Below, piece by piece: positions 37,693 through 49,531 of a DNA stretch of 64,000 nt (its first letter is position 1; the number at the start of each line of letters is the position of its first letter). Position numbers and translations under genes: made by a program. The notes beneath the pieces are model-generated. The model worked only from the letters and a program-made list of their open reading frames with translations. It was not told the DNA's origin and did no database searches. This stretch comes from Sphaerosporella brunnea (taxonomy: Eukaryota; Ascomycota; Pezizomycetes; Pezizales; Pyronemataceae): the NCBI GenBank assembly GCA_008704415.1, contig VXIS01000150.1, forward strand, positions 1-64,000, given 5' to 3'.

Positions 37693-40124
37693 ATGTCGGC
37701 CGACGCCCCCTCGTCGCCTGAGTTCTCCTCCCAATGGCCCACCATGAAACTACCGCTCGCGTCGTTGGGCCCTGATACCTCGAGCTCCTCTTCATTTCTC
37801 GAAGGCGTAGTATCTCTACTATGGCCGTTCTCCCTAAGCAACGTAACACTATCCCTACTTGTTTGCGAGGAAGATGTTCGCCTGCGGGGATCCAAAGGTC
37901 AGCTACGAGTTAACTTTCGCGGAGCCTGCGCGCGTGCCCTGGATTCCAAGAAGGTGCAGATTGGCAATACGGTACAAATCTCACTTGAAGGTGCCGAGTT
38001 TGAACCGCTGGAAAATGCGACGCCTAGGGATGTACCGTGGGCAATTGCGTTTTCTACAAGACTTGTAATGAAGGTAGGGCAGAGCTTGTGGGTTCTTCGG
38101 GAGCTGAAACTAATCGCAGGCAGTTCAAAAACTCTGAAGGTTGGGATAGTATAGAGGTCGATTCACCAGATGAGGAGATGGGATCCTTCGTTACTACAAT
38201 CCCTGATGACGAATTTATGTACGCTCAACCGTCGCCTGCGCCAGCGACTCCCTCGAGACAAGACGAGGTGTGGACCTTTAAACGGAAAGGGGACCTGCTC
38301 GCGAACTCCCCGCTACATCTACAGAGGCTGTTCGGCGAGGAGGAAGAAGATATCGACTTGGACCTGGGCCGGCCAAGGAAGAAACCAAGGTTTAGCAATT
38401 CTTTCAGGCTGGTGGACCGCACTCCTAGTCCCGAGCTGGAAGGTGGCAGTCCCATCGAATCCTTCATGGGCCCATCAGGCGATGACAAGGAGGCAGCCCG
38501 GCTAGCTGCCATGACCAGCTCACCTCTGGCGATTTATAGAGATGAGCCGACCGTGGTTAAGGTTTCCGGTGGTCATCCCACTTGGATCAGTATGCCTCCA
38601 TCACCACTTCCTGGCATTGATGAGGGGTTGGCGGACGAACAGGATGGCGAGATACCCGGCTCACCATCATTGCGCCCCGTTCCATCACCGCAACTGCCTC
38701 TCGTTTCCCCGTTCCTCGAACCTCGCGAATTGTCTGTGGGTATGAACCTGGATTCCGGCGCTCAAGGTGAAGAGCCAGAAACATTAGATACTACACGAAT
38801 TTCGATCGAGGTTCAAAACCCAACGCCATTGAAAGAAACATCCTATGAGCATATAGACGCCAAAGATGGCGCACCTTCACCGGCGCCATCGGTTGTCGAG
38901 GGCTCCCGGCCAACATCCAGTGCCGGCGCTAGTGAGAGCGAGATAGATTCCCTGTTCGACGAGTTATCAGACCGGGAGGATGCATCACGACAACGCCCTC
39001 GAAGCCGTTCACCATTGCCAAGCCCATCGCCTCTGCGGAAAGTGCAACTAGCAAAGTCCCCAGATCGCCCGACGACGCCGTTGAAGAGAACCAAGCTCAG
39101 CCTACAAATCACATCAACTCCCTCACAACCGTTTGGTACACCAGCAACGGCTACGCCAGCCACCCCACACCTCTACCTTCCGACGCCTTCGCCGAGGATT
39201 TCCACCTCGGATCATGCTGGGTTCCCGTTCTCTGCACCCCCGAAGCTAGATTTTGGAGTGAGACGCGCCTCGATGGACGTGCCAATAGAGACGCTGCGCG
39301 GTCAAAAGCGGAAATTGCTACGGCAGACTTTGGATTCGGCATCCACAGACTTGTCAGCGTACTTTGGCCGGCCGAAACAAACCGCCATTGAAGAAGAGTC
39401 CACAGCGCAAAAGGAAAACCTAGCCAGCGAGCCAATTACGCCCGCTACAGAAGAGGTATCAGAAACGTTCGCTCCGCCACCGCGAAGAGAAAGCTCTGAC
39501 CAGTTCAAATCTGGCATCACCACTCCCGTAAGTGCTGCCGCAGACATGTCCCAGTTTTCTTGGTATTGACACATATTTTCATATAGCTTTCAGATTTCCC
39601 ACCACTGGTATTCCTCTCGTGGGGCGCCACTGTCGACGTGATCGGAGTTGTATCACAATTCAGTCCTGTTGCCCGAGCTGAGTCCGGACCAAAGGATTAC
39701 TATATGGCTATCCGAATTGTAGACTCATCACTACAGTCGGGCATCATTATGCGGATATTCAGACCCTACAGGGAGGCGCTGCCGGAGGTAGATGTGGGGG
39801 ATGTAGTTCTACTACGCTCATTCAAGGTAACCCCCACTATTTCCACCGTGCGCATGGACGTACTTGACACTGAAAAACCTTAAGACTGTTTCGCAAAAAC
39901 GGAAGTTGATGGGCGTATCAACCGAAAACTCTGCCTGGGCGGTGTGGAAAAATCATGGGAAGGAACGACCGGCGATGTGTGCGGGACCTCCGGTTGAGTA
40001 CGGCGACGAGGAGGAAGCCTATGTCGAGAACATTGGCGCGTGGTATGCAGGGCTGAGTGAGAAGAAACGCGCAGAGATGGAGAGCAAGTCGCGGGAGGAA
40101 CTGGCTGCTGGAGCCAAGAAATGA
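37693..40124 (+). CDS. Telomeric ssDNA-binding (Pot1/Cdc13-type OB) domain protein
   Basis: Exons 37693-38073, 38124-39527, 39587-39826 and 39885-40124 give 754 residues. The N-terminal ~125 residues form a conserved beta-rich module (VVSLLWPFSLSNVTLSLLV, GQLRVNFRG, GNTVQISLEGAEF), likely an OB fold. A long Ser/Pro-rich, acidic, probably disordered region follows (about 130-590) with many SP/TP sites and a basic KKPRF patch. The C-terminal part (FLSWGATVDVIGVVSQF, YYMAIRIVDSSL, IMRIFRPYREALPEVDVGDVVLLRSFK) matches the Telo_bind OB fold of Pot1/Cdc13. Fungi carry such a protein in addition to Pot1 and its telomere role is inferred. The first intron donor could also be 15 bases... see findings; I used AAG|gtaggg with a CAG acceptor. 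Confidence 0.78.
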
Positions 40125-40226
40125 TGGCTACGTGTTTTCACGATGCCTACTCTACTCAACTTTTTTGACGGCTGTCTATGCTGTATTCATGGGATATCAC
40201 CTGTGAGCGAATCTAGAGCTTCGATG

Positions 40227-40235
40227 ATCTGATAA
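40227..40235 (+). promoter_or_regulatory. SreA-type GATA site 1 (ATCTGATAA)
   Basis: Exact match to the extended GATA consensus ATCWGATAA bound by the fungal iron-sensing repressors SreA/Sre1. It lies about 860 bp before the hapX start and about 100 bp after the Telo_bind stop, so it is the least certain of the three. Confidence 0.45.
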
Positions 40236-40669
40236 GAATACCTATCTGGGCAGGATGACTGCACCTGTCATTACGTGAAATAGCGCAAGAATATTTCTTT
40301 TCCCTTGGTCTCGGGAGCGTGTGGAATGGCGTCTTCGGGTTGCAAGGACCGCTGGGGATGTTCCTCTGCCTACCTTCAAAGGAGCCCAAATGCACTCGCC
40401 GATCTCGGCTTCCTCTGCGGCACAGGACAGAGCGCAAGCAGGTTTGTGACTGTTTGACAAACGTTGCTCATCAACCTGCCAAAACGAAGGGCGTCTGAAT
40501 GAGGAGAAGCCACCCGGAATGCCGGTCATACTCAACAATCTTATGGCGCATGGATGTGAGCGGTTGGGGATACGTAATGCCCACTGCACGACTCCGACGG
40601 ACGCAGGCTGGTTTGCGCCCCCCTCCCTCTCGTCACTCGCTTTTCCAGACTTGCTGTGGCAATCTGATG

Positions 40670-40678
40670 ATCTGATAA
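40670..40678 (+). promoter_or_regulatory. SreA-type GATA site 2 (ATCTGATAA)
   Basis: Exact ATCWGATAA match about 415 bp before the hapX start, preceded directly by the near match ATCTGATGA. Confidence 0.65.
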
Positions 40679-40776
40679 GATGCGCACATCAGCTCCTCCG
40701 ACTTGGCCTCGGCTCTTTTCAGCAGCCAACTAGCAGAGTGCGCGATTATCAGCCGATCAGATTGCTTGGCGCCGCG

Positions 40777-40785
40777 TTATCAGAT
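40777..40785 (-). promoter_or_regulatory. SreA-type GATA site 3 (ATCTGATAA, minus strand)
   Basis: Written TTATCAGAT on the plus strand, about 306 bp before the hapX start. With site 2 it forms an inverted pair roughly 100 bp apart. Confidence 0.65.
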
Positions 40786-41090
40786 CAGAGTTTTCTGCAC
40801 TTGACCGAATCCAGGACTAGAGCACATTTCACAGCAGTGGGTCTCCCTAGTCCACCCTTCTCCCCGTCATAACACACTGAGCACCTAAAAAACAACCCGT
40901 CTCCGCTTCTCCGGCTCCTCATTTGAACAGCCTGGATGTTCTCACCTCCCCCACGCAGCTGCTGTTCAATTCGTCATCGCCGCCGCCTCCTCCTTCGTAC
41001 TCCCCGTCCTCCCCCGCTCCGCTTCAGCTCCTCCTTTGCGCCACCATTTGAGACCATTCCCACCACAACTGCGGACACCCGATCTTATCT

Positions 41091-42936
41091 ATGGCATCAG
41101 GTGATTCCGCTGCCTCCCCGATAGGTGAGCCGGCCTCATGAACTTGCTTTTGTTGGTTTGACAGCCTATTTCAACTCCACTCCCTACCTTCGCCGTGTCG
41201 TCACTCGAATGTTTTTTCTCTCTCGATCCTCTGGTCTGGCTGGCTAACCTGTGTTTGGACTGCAGCCATTGCGTCGCCGGCGCCCATATCGTCGGTTGGT
41301 AGTCCATGCCCGACCCTTGCCCCCCGAGCTTCGCCGGCGGTTCAGACTCCACCTGAGAACCCAGGAATCGTAACGCACAAAGAATGGATTGTTCCTCCAC
41401 GGCCAAAGGTTTGCATCTCGTGTGGTTTAGCTACCGATTGACGCTGACTCTTGATGCAGCCGGGGCGGAAGCCTGCAACCGATACACCGCCGACTGTAAG
41501 TCTCGCAGTTCGGGAGTTTCGTGAACGCTTATTCACGCCTACTTTCACAGAAACGTAAAGCACAGAATCGAGCGGCCCAGCGCGCATTCCGCGAACGGCG
41601 TGCGGCCCGCGTCAATGAGCTCGAAGATAAGCTCAAGGAGGTGACGACAGAGGCCGCTGGAAAAGACTTCGAATACAAAGAGCAGATCCGACTGCTCATG
41701 GAGAACAACGCGGATTTGGCGAAGGAGAACGTCCAATACAAGCTCAAGGTCGAAGAACTACAAAAGGAGCTGGAAGCACTACAGCGCTCCAAGCCCGTAG
41801 AGTTGACTCAAGTTGCATCACCCGCTCCCAGCAACGGAAGCCCTGTCGACGCACCTTGTTCCAGCGACTGCTCGTGTCAGGACATTGTCGACAAGGTGCT
41901 CTGTGATCGCCAGAATCCCGCCACCCCAAGTACCGCAACACCAATTACCGCGCCAAATCCTGCGCCGATAGTTCAGCTTCCCAAAAGGAATCGGAAGCCA
42001 CCGGAAGTCTCGGAGCTTATGGGTTGCGGGTCCTGCTCTGCGGATGGCGATTGCAAATGCTTCAACGCAGCGGTTGCGGCACCCTTAGTGCCGGCCCCCA
42101 AACGCGCTATCTCCCCACCCGTCAATCCTTCGAAGCGCAACCGTACAATCGACTGCTTGGACGACTTGGAGACGGACTTCACAGCCGCCTACATGGCTCG
42201 GGCTGTGTCATCACGGCATACTCCTAGCCTCATCCACATGCCCGATCCCTGCGGCTTCTGTTCCGACGGAACCCCCTGCGTGTGCGCTGAAATGGCGAAC
42301 GCTATGGACATGGAGGATTCGGACACCGATTCAGAAGGGCGCGAGATTAAGCTTGCACCGTTGCTTGATGGAATGGGGATGTTGAGTCCACCGAGTTCGA
42401 GCGCAGGGGATACGGTGCCGCTACGCCGCATGGCAGGACTGGACCGACCACTCCCATTGCACCCGGCCCCCAGGCTTAGGGCACTGCCAAAGGCTTTTTC
42501 TGCGCCGTCGGGATCGGGCTGTAAACCAGGTGGCTGCGATCAGTGCAAATCTGATCCCATGTCGACGCTGTTCTGTCAGTCGGTGGCCACGCGGATCCGT
42601 AGCGATGCTTCTGGCGGATGTTGTGGTGGAAATTCGGGAGGCGGCGGATGCTGTAGGGACATCGAATCGACTGTATCGGCGCCACCGAAGAGGACGACTA
42701 GGAGTAAAATGCAGAAAGAGGACAGTAACAGTGCAACTGACGGGACCTACATCCCTTGCTCGGCCGCTTACCAAACCCTGAGTCGTCACCGGGCATTCGA
42801 CGAAGCAGCAGCGGATCTGGGGGCGTTAGTGAGGCCGTTGGTTATCCAGAGCGTGGATGGGCGGTGTCCACAGGTGGAGGTTAGCAGTGTTAGAGATGTA
42901 CTTAAAATGTTGGATCGACGGTTCGGTAGAGATTGA
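41091..42936 (+). CDS. hapX: bZIP iron-homeostasis regulator HapX
   Basis: Exons 41091-41124, 41266-41408, 41460-41495 and 41551-42936 give 532 residues. The CBC (CCAAT-binding complex)-interaction segment KEWIVPPRPKPGRKP (about 48-62) leads into the basic region KRKAQNRAAQRAFRERRAARV (starting at residue 72) and a leucine-zipper coiled coil. Cys-rich regions follow: SSDCSCQDIVDKVLC, CGSCSADGDCKC (42025-42060), CGFCSDGTPCVC (42249-42284) and GGCDQCKSDPMSTLFC, plus a Gly/Cys-rich patch. HapX partners the CBC, represses iron-consuming pathways in iron starvation, and switches to activating iron storage when [2Fe-2S] clusters bind its Cys-rich regions. Three SreA-type sites upstream suggest the usual feedback by the GATA repressor. 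The tail (SVRDVLKMLDRRFGRD) is conserved-looking but of unknown role. Confidence 0.93.
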
Positions 42937-43476
42937 GGGCAGATGGATTGGGCTGGTTCGGAAAAAGGCGTTCGGGTTTGGCTTTTTTTTGCGTTGATTC
43001 TCTTACGGCGAGTAGTTTGATGTTGTACATGGTTTTCGCCATGTGCCGGTTCTTGCGGAGGGGCGCGGGCGGCGGGTGTAATGGGGAGTCTGAGTTCCGA
43101 GTTGGCTTAGGTAGAGGCCTGGAGGCCATAGAAGCTCGAGTTCCGAGGTCACTCGCCGGCCCATCCAAGGCAGTTTCAGCTAGTGTTGCTCGCCGGCCGA
43201 ACCGAAGCCCCGTGCGCAGGAAGGAGACGGAGTATCATACGTAGAATACATTGTGAGTGATGTGTAAGCCCGCGTTAAATAGGCGGGGCTTTGTGGTTGC
43301 ATCTTCCTCCCAACCGCGGCATCTTTCGCGTCACTCCTTCCTCCCTTCCTCACGCGTCAACCCCTCCACTAATTACCCACTGAGAAACACGTTTCTCAGC
43401 CTCCTCTTCTTCTGAAGGTAACACCCCAAAGCCATTCTTACCTTATTTCCTTGCACAACAATTCCGATTTCTAAAA
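42937..43476. other. Spacer between hapX and chromodomain gene
   Basis: No gene supported. An ACGCGT hexamer (43352-43357) lies 120 bp before the next start codon; single copies are expected by chance at this scale. Confidence 0.55.
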
Positions 43477-46400
43477 ATGCGTTTTGGATCTAGACATTCA
43501 GACGAAGGCACAGAGGAGGAGGACTTCCTCGGGAACGACAAGTCCAGTTCCGCTTCTTGCCAAGGCGAGTGGTTCGAAATCCAAGCAATCATCGGGGAGA
43601 AATCCTCGCGCTACAAAGTTAACTGGAAGGGACTTGACCCGGCGACTGGCGAGCCCTGGAAGCCGGAGTGGGTATGTTTTACCCAGCTGTGATCCTCGTG
43701 GCTTACTGTTATTGCTGCGGGCATGTCTGACAACTCGTAACATAGGTGAGTAAGAGCTTGGTCACTGAAGACGCTATTAGGGAATGGGAAGATAAAAAGC
43801 GACAGCGGAAGAAGAAGCCCAAGAGGAAGGGAAAGTGGTCGAGAAGGACTCTACAGACGCCGGAGCCAGAAGGACTCGAAGAGCCTTTGTTTGCGATTGT
43901 CATTCGGCGATCAGAGGGGTTTCGCCCGTCAGAATACGCCCGCTTCGATCCAGGCGACATTTCAATTGCCCCTTGTTCTCAGGGCGATTTCGAAGATTGT
44001 AGCTCAGACTCATCCGATATCGGAGACGATTCTGCCTTCTTTACCAAGTTCCCACACCTCCGAGGCCGACTTCGAAGACGAGACTCACCAAGGGTTATCC
44101 CAGATTCGCAACCCAACGACCACGACCTCCCGACGTCTAGCTTTTTGCAGCAGGACGATACACCGCCGCCTCCGTCATATCTTGAAACTATCTCTCAATC
44201 GACCCAGAAATCTGTTAGACGTACGCAGTCACAGCTTGGTCTAGTTGAGGTAGCAGTGCAGACTTCTCCTCCAAGAAGAGAAGACCTAGACGAATACTTC
44301 CTAGAGCAGGATATTCCCCCCGACAAGCAGCAGCCGCAGGAACGGGAAGAGGAATTCGCGGAGCAAGCGGATAATTTAGGATTTGAGGAGACGTTTGATC
44401 TTGATTACCCAGACAGAAGATCAGAATCCCCTTGTCCTTTCCGACGACTCTCCTTGCCACGTCAGACAGGGTCTGATCAAGGTACACCCCGTGCGGAGGC
44501 ACGTGACGAGCAATACCTTACCCCTGGCCAAGAAGTTGCCCAAAAGCAAACACCTGGAGACGAGGATCATCAAGCCATAGCGGTCGAAGAAACTCTTGAG
44601 AAACCCTCAGGGGCTGCTTACACGGAAGCCGGAGTCAAACAACTTTCCTCTCGAGAAGACGAAGCTATCAAGGCGTACCAGTCAATAGCAGCTGTTGTTC
44701 AACGCAGAAGGGCTCGACGGCGGCAAATAACAACCACTATCAAGCTCGAGTGTTGGTTCGGTAGAGATCCCATACCTCAGCTGGTAAGCCCAGAGCTATT
44801 GTCTAGTAGCCCACCTGATTCTATCCTCCCATACCCCGGACAGTATCCTCCATTTCCTCCCCCAGAGACCCAAAAGATGTCCCACACGTCATCTCTCTCG
44901 CTTCCCGCAAGGCCTGGGTCTCTTCGTGAGAAAATGGAGGCACGCAAACGGGAAATGGAAGAGGCTTTGGCAAACAGGTCTTCAGCCAGTCGGTCATCTT
45001 CCATCGCGCCGCAGATTGGTGCAACTCTCACGAGAGAGTCCCTGCCGAATATCACGCAACGGTCAGACACTGCAGAAGCGCCAAACGCTGCGCCTCGGAT
45101 GGCCCAAGGAAGACGCATCTCAAACATATCCTCATCGGCATTCGGGCCCCCTATTCTTGGAGCCATGGAGTATGCGATTTGTTTGCCTCTGGGCCATGAG
45201 TCCATCAATGATGGCATCAGCCAAGAGGAAGTGTACCGGCAGGAAATTCTCAAGAAGCATGCTGATATCGACGTCTTTCTTTCCCTTGGTGAAAAGGCGG
45301 CCCAGGACGTTCAGCGCAGCGCGTTTGATCTTCTTAGGTCTGCTGCACTCATCGCAACGCACCCCCACCTTGTGTACTCCGTTGCAGCCCTCGGCGTGTC
45401 TGATGAGAAGCAAGCTGAGTATCACGTTCTGATGAGCTCTAAGTTCCGATTTTTGAGGGATCTCTTTGCTGTCATCAAAGAAGAAAATATCAAGATTGCC
45501 ATCGTCGCAGAAAATGGCAAGCTCATCGATATGCTTGAGATTTTCTTTCGGGGCATCAAGATAGCACATAAACGGTTGGATAAACTGAGCGTTCTTGAAC
45601 CAATATCGGAGGACGATGTTGAGGGGATGGCGCAAGTATTCATCGTTCCATCCAAATCGCGCAGTGGTGTCGTGGCTAGTCAATGCCACGTGGTGATTGC
45701 GATGGACTCAACGTTTGATCCGCAAACGCCAGAAGTCACTGAGATCCGTCAGAACGTCTTCCAGCCCACAAAACTTGCACCAGTTCTCCGCATCGTCGCA
45801 GCAAACACCATCGAGCACGCCTTGCTTTGCGTCTCTCCTAGCTTCGCCCAGAGGCTTTACGTCTGCGTGGAGGCGATGAAGGCTCTTAGAGACATCGCAG
45901 GTGTTGTGGATCCTGCATATCAAGCCCAGATTGGAAGCACCGCTCACACCGTCGGTCGGTGGATCGCGAGGAGATCCGAGGGAGAGCTTAAAATCTCCGC
46001 GATGCCGGAGATACCTCTGTTTGAGTCAGCCGAATTTGCACAGCGGCAAGATTTGCAGGTGGAGCACATCGATAACGGAGAAAAGAGAAAGCGGCAGGAT
46101 TCTCTCATGGGGTCGCAGGCTAGCAAGGACGCCGAAGCGAAGAAGAGGAGGCTAATAGAGGAGGCCTCAACATCTACGGAACCAGCTCGTCCATTGGGAG
46201 AGGGAGATACCACGCAAGTCAGTAGTACCACGCCGAGCCCAGCTTCACCCAGCTCAACCGCTGGTAATCAGATGTCCTTACCAACTTCAAACGGCGCCGA
46301 GCCCAACCAAGAGGACGATGATCAGGAAGCGCCCATGGATTTGGATGATAACGAGACTGAAAGTGAGCCGGAACCGGAGCTGGCGTATGTCTCCGCTCGG

Positions 46401-47153
46401 CCGGTGATTCCCACAGTACATCTGGACGACCGACCATTGGAAGGGTTCTCCCACGCAGAGCTGGTTGATATGCTCAAGCAACGGAATGAAGAGCTCGAAG
46501 GCTGGATGGCCTCCCAGGCGCGTCTCCAAACCCGCTTCGAAGAACTGCAGCAAGCCCTTCGGGAATATAAAGCCAAGAACAGAGACCATGAACGCAGTGT
46601 CAAATCTGCCAACACCCGGCGTGACCGTGCCCTTGCCGACGTCGAGAAGCTGCAGGAGCAAAAGGCCACGCTCAATACCCAGATACATGATGCAATGCAA
46701 CTGCTCAAAACCACCAACCCCGAACTTTCCGCCCTGGTCACTGAGAACGCCGAATTGAAGCAGAAACTCGAACAAGCAACCAACAAGCTTTCATATGCGG
46801 AGAAAGAAGCCGAATTTGTGCGTGAGCAGTACCAAAACGCATCCAAGGCCATGTACGACGTCCGCAAGGAATTCGATGACCTGCAGCAGCAGAACGTGAT
46901 TTTGCAGCGAAAGGCGGACGAAAGGGTCGTCACGTTGAGAGCGATGGCGAACCAGCAGGCAATCCAAGCTAGGGATCAGCAGATTGAGGAGCTCATCGCC
47001 AGGAACAAGGAGATGGAACAGCGCTGCGCGAAGCTGATGACCAGGGAGGGAGCGTACACTTTCAATAAGAGGGGAAGTGTACCCAGGCGTGTGGGAAGCC
47101 CGGCACAGAGCAGAGGAAGCAGTCCGAGTGTGGCGAGCAGGAGAGCGGGTTGA
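43477..47153 (+). CDS. Chromodomain protein with HDA2/3-like domain and coiled coil
   Basis: Exons 43477-43671 and 43746-47153 give 1200 residues. A chromodomain spans the intron (about 32-82: WFEIQAIIGEKSSRYKVNWKG, EPWKPEW|VSKSLVTEDAIREWED), with aromatic residues at the expected cage positions, then a basic patch (KKRQRKKKPKRKGKW). A disordered acidic region runs to about residue 500. The next block (MEYAICLPLGHESINDG, LKKHADIDVFLSLGEK, VAENGKLIDMLEIFFRG, VIAMDSTFDPQTPEV) resembles the SNF2-like domain of class II HDAC complex subunits Hda2/Hda3. The C terminus (about 960-1170) is a long coiled coil ending in a basic Ser-rich tail. It probably serves in a histone H3K9me/HDAC silencing complex comparable to Neurospora CDP-2/HDA-1; the exact orthology is not established. 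Confidence 0.8.
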
Positions 47154-49531
47154 TTTTTCTCACATTTCATTTTCTTTGTTCTCGATGTCGTCAATACGGT
47201 GCGAGGGGGAGTTAATGCGTTGTATGATACTTTGATTTCCTTTTTCATTCGGCTACTTTACTAGTTGCTACATCGAATGGGTACCTACTTCGGCTCTATG
47301 CTTTCTGGTTACCGCTTATTTTTATTTTTATTTTTGGAGGGGGGACTTTTCTTCTTTTGAGCGGAGAATGTGTGTTTCTGGAGGAGCGCTCTGTGCTTAC
47401 CCCATAGCTTTTATTCGAGGCTGATCTTGGTCATCGCAGCTCAGACAAGCAGAGCCTGTGAATTCATGTCAGCTTGGTATTCTGTAGCAAAGTAGTCTAG
47501 AACACCGACAGCGAGTTCACGGGATAAGATCAAACTAAATATTGAATACGGCCCAGAGACGTGATGTCTTTCCCGACCCCTCGACCTTCCGGAGTCACAC
47601 CAATAAGAAAAAGCCGAAACTCTGGTTTCATGAGGATGCCCAAAAATACCAGTTTTATCTGTTGGCTGCAATATTGGAGCGGGTTTGAAATTACGCTCAG
47701 GACGAAAATTTCCTAAGGATCGAGCAAACGCCGTCAACAAAGTTAGGAGACGTCATGCCTATGGGGAAGGAATATGGGATTTGTTCTAGAACGAGCTTTG
47801 GACGAGGCAAGACCACACCCAGATTGCTAGCTGGGGTAAAACACAGAGGGAGAAAGAATAACTGGTATATACTGGAATACCTGCAGGGGGCAGCTATCTA
47901 TCTTTACAGAGCCTGGACTACAGTATATCTCGGTAATCATAACGCAGGAGGCTCAGTGGCTTTGCCTTTGGGGCGAAGTCACATCGCCGGGCGGGAGAAG
48001 TAACTGCGTTATTACCCGCTGGCAGCCTTCCAGTTTTTGTTTGTTACGCTACATACGTTCTGGAATACTACTACATGAGCCGTGTCTCAAAATATCCACG
48101 GGACGTCCTAAGTCTTCGTGATTGTGTAGATTGTGTGTGTGTAACGTGAAGCGGTTTTCTCTAATTGAGAGCTGTAAAAAAAAAATTGCAAGCTCGTAGT
48201 TGGCACCTTGGAGAGTATTTTATGCGTTTCTGAAGCACTTAGGCGATGTTTTTCATACAGTATCGCTACGGCCAGAGCGCTTTATCATTTGCCCAAATCG
48301 ACCCCCCAAATTGTTTCTCCAGCAATCAACGCACTCTGTTACATGTCCCCTAACTCATCGCTATGTTTGATGACCATATGACTAGGCGTTGTGGAGATAC
48401 AAGCCGTTTTGTCCAAAACTCATGCCGAGCAACTACCACGCTAAACTTCATTGGGCATCGCGCTCGCGACAGCACCCATCTTTGCGATGATTCTGAAAGA
48501 CGAGGAGCTTCAAACAAGCATCTTTGTTAGAAAAACAATCAGCTCATGTGCTTATAGGTAGTGTTGACTTTGTGGTGGTGTTGGCGAATCACATATGTAG
48601 TTATATCCTAACCCTAACCCTAACTCTTGATCGATAGCAAACGAGTGACATGGAGCTCATGCTATTTCTATGGCATGAAAAAAAGATGGCACACGCAAGA
48701 TGGAGGGGGAAGTGTTCTTGGTTGTTGCTCGGGCAGAGCTGGCAAATTCGTCGAGCTTGGGATTGCGAGGGCTGGATCGATGAGTTGAGCGAGCCAAATT
48801 ATTGGGGGAAGGTGCCAGAATAGACGTTACACCAGTGCACGAACTCTCACTCGAACTATGACAGATGTTATCGTCAAGTATCCGCCAAGAAGCCGGAATA
48901 ATAGATCTTTGAATTACGAAGCCAGCATAGCTCTTAGTGCACAAACCTTTCGCCCGACAAAGTCCCGATCATTTACGCTGTCATAACTGAACCAGAGGTT
49001 ATTTCACTGACGGCTTCCAATATTCCCATGATAGAAGACAATTAGCAGTGTTGACCAGGCTGGTGATACTGATACGTCGACCCGGAAAAAGGTGGTCCGG
49101 GTTTTATATGTCGAGTGACCAATTGTGAATTGTCCTGTGCCGAGTGGGCGTCTGAGATTCTCCACTATATATATAATACATCAAAAAACTGGGGAATCAT
49201 CGGAACGCACAAGTTCACGCGCATAAGGGTGTACGGGGCGGGAGTATCAAGTTGAAAAACAAAAACCGGGAGGGGGGGGGGGGAGAAGGATGGATGTACG
49301 TAAAAAGAAACGGAACAGGGAGTTGATGGAATCTCCTATTGCTACAAGATAGACACACGGATCCCATCGCGGCCTCTCTAGTAAAAAGCCTAATCCACAT
49401 ACTCCCTCTCTCTCCCTCTCCCATCTAACGCAAGCGTAAAAAAAAAATGACAATTCGGGGGTGTTGGTAATATTGGCAGTTGTTTGATGAGGCGGTATGT
49501 GGCTTTTGTTCATAGGCAGGCACGCGGTAGC
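47154..49531. other. 2.4 kb spacer, longest gene-free stretch on this side
   Basis: Contains T/ATTTTT tracts (about 47315-47338), an interstitial telomeric repeat (48607-48624), TATATATATA near 49167-49177 and a G run near 49270-49282. No frame was accepted as a gene. Confidence 0.6.
48607..48624. repeat. Short interstitial telomeric repeat, (CCCTAA)3
   Basis: Three units of the vertebrate-type fungal telomere repeat TTAGGG on the minus strand, within a gene-free 2.4 kb spacer. Confidence 0.8.

Larger units (their letters stand above)
40125..41090. other. hapX upstream region with GATA sites
   Basis: 966 bp between the Telo_bind stop and the hapX ATG. No gene. Three exact ATCTGATAA nonamers are listed separately, with near matches (ATCTGATGA at 40662-40670 and GCTGATAA, minus strand, about 40746-40753). 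Confidence 0.7.

Noticed and set aside
48657..48944. 95-codon minus-strand frame in the COX6-side spacer
   Set aside because: No homology and no splice or start context in its favour.
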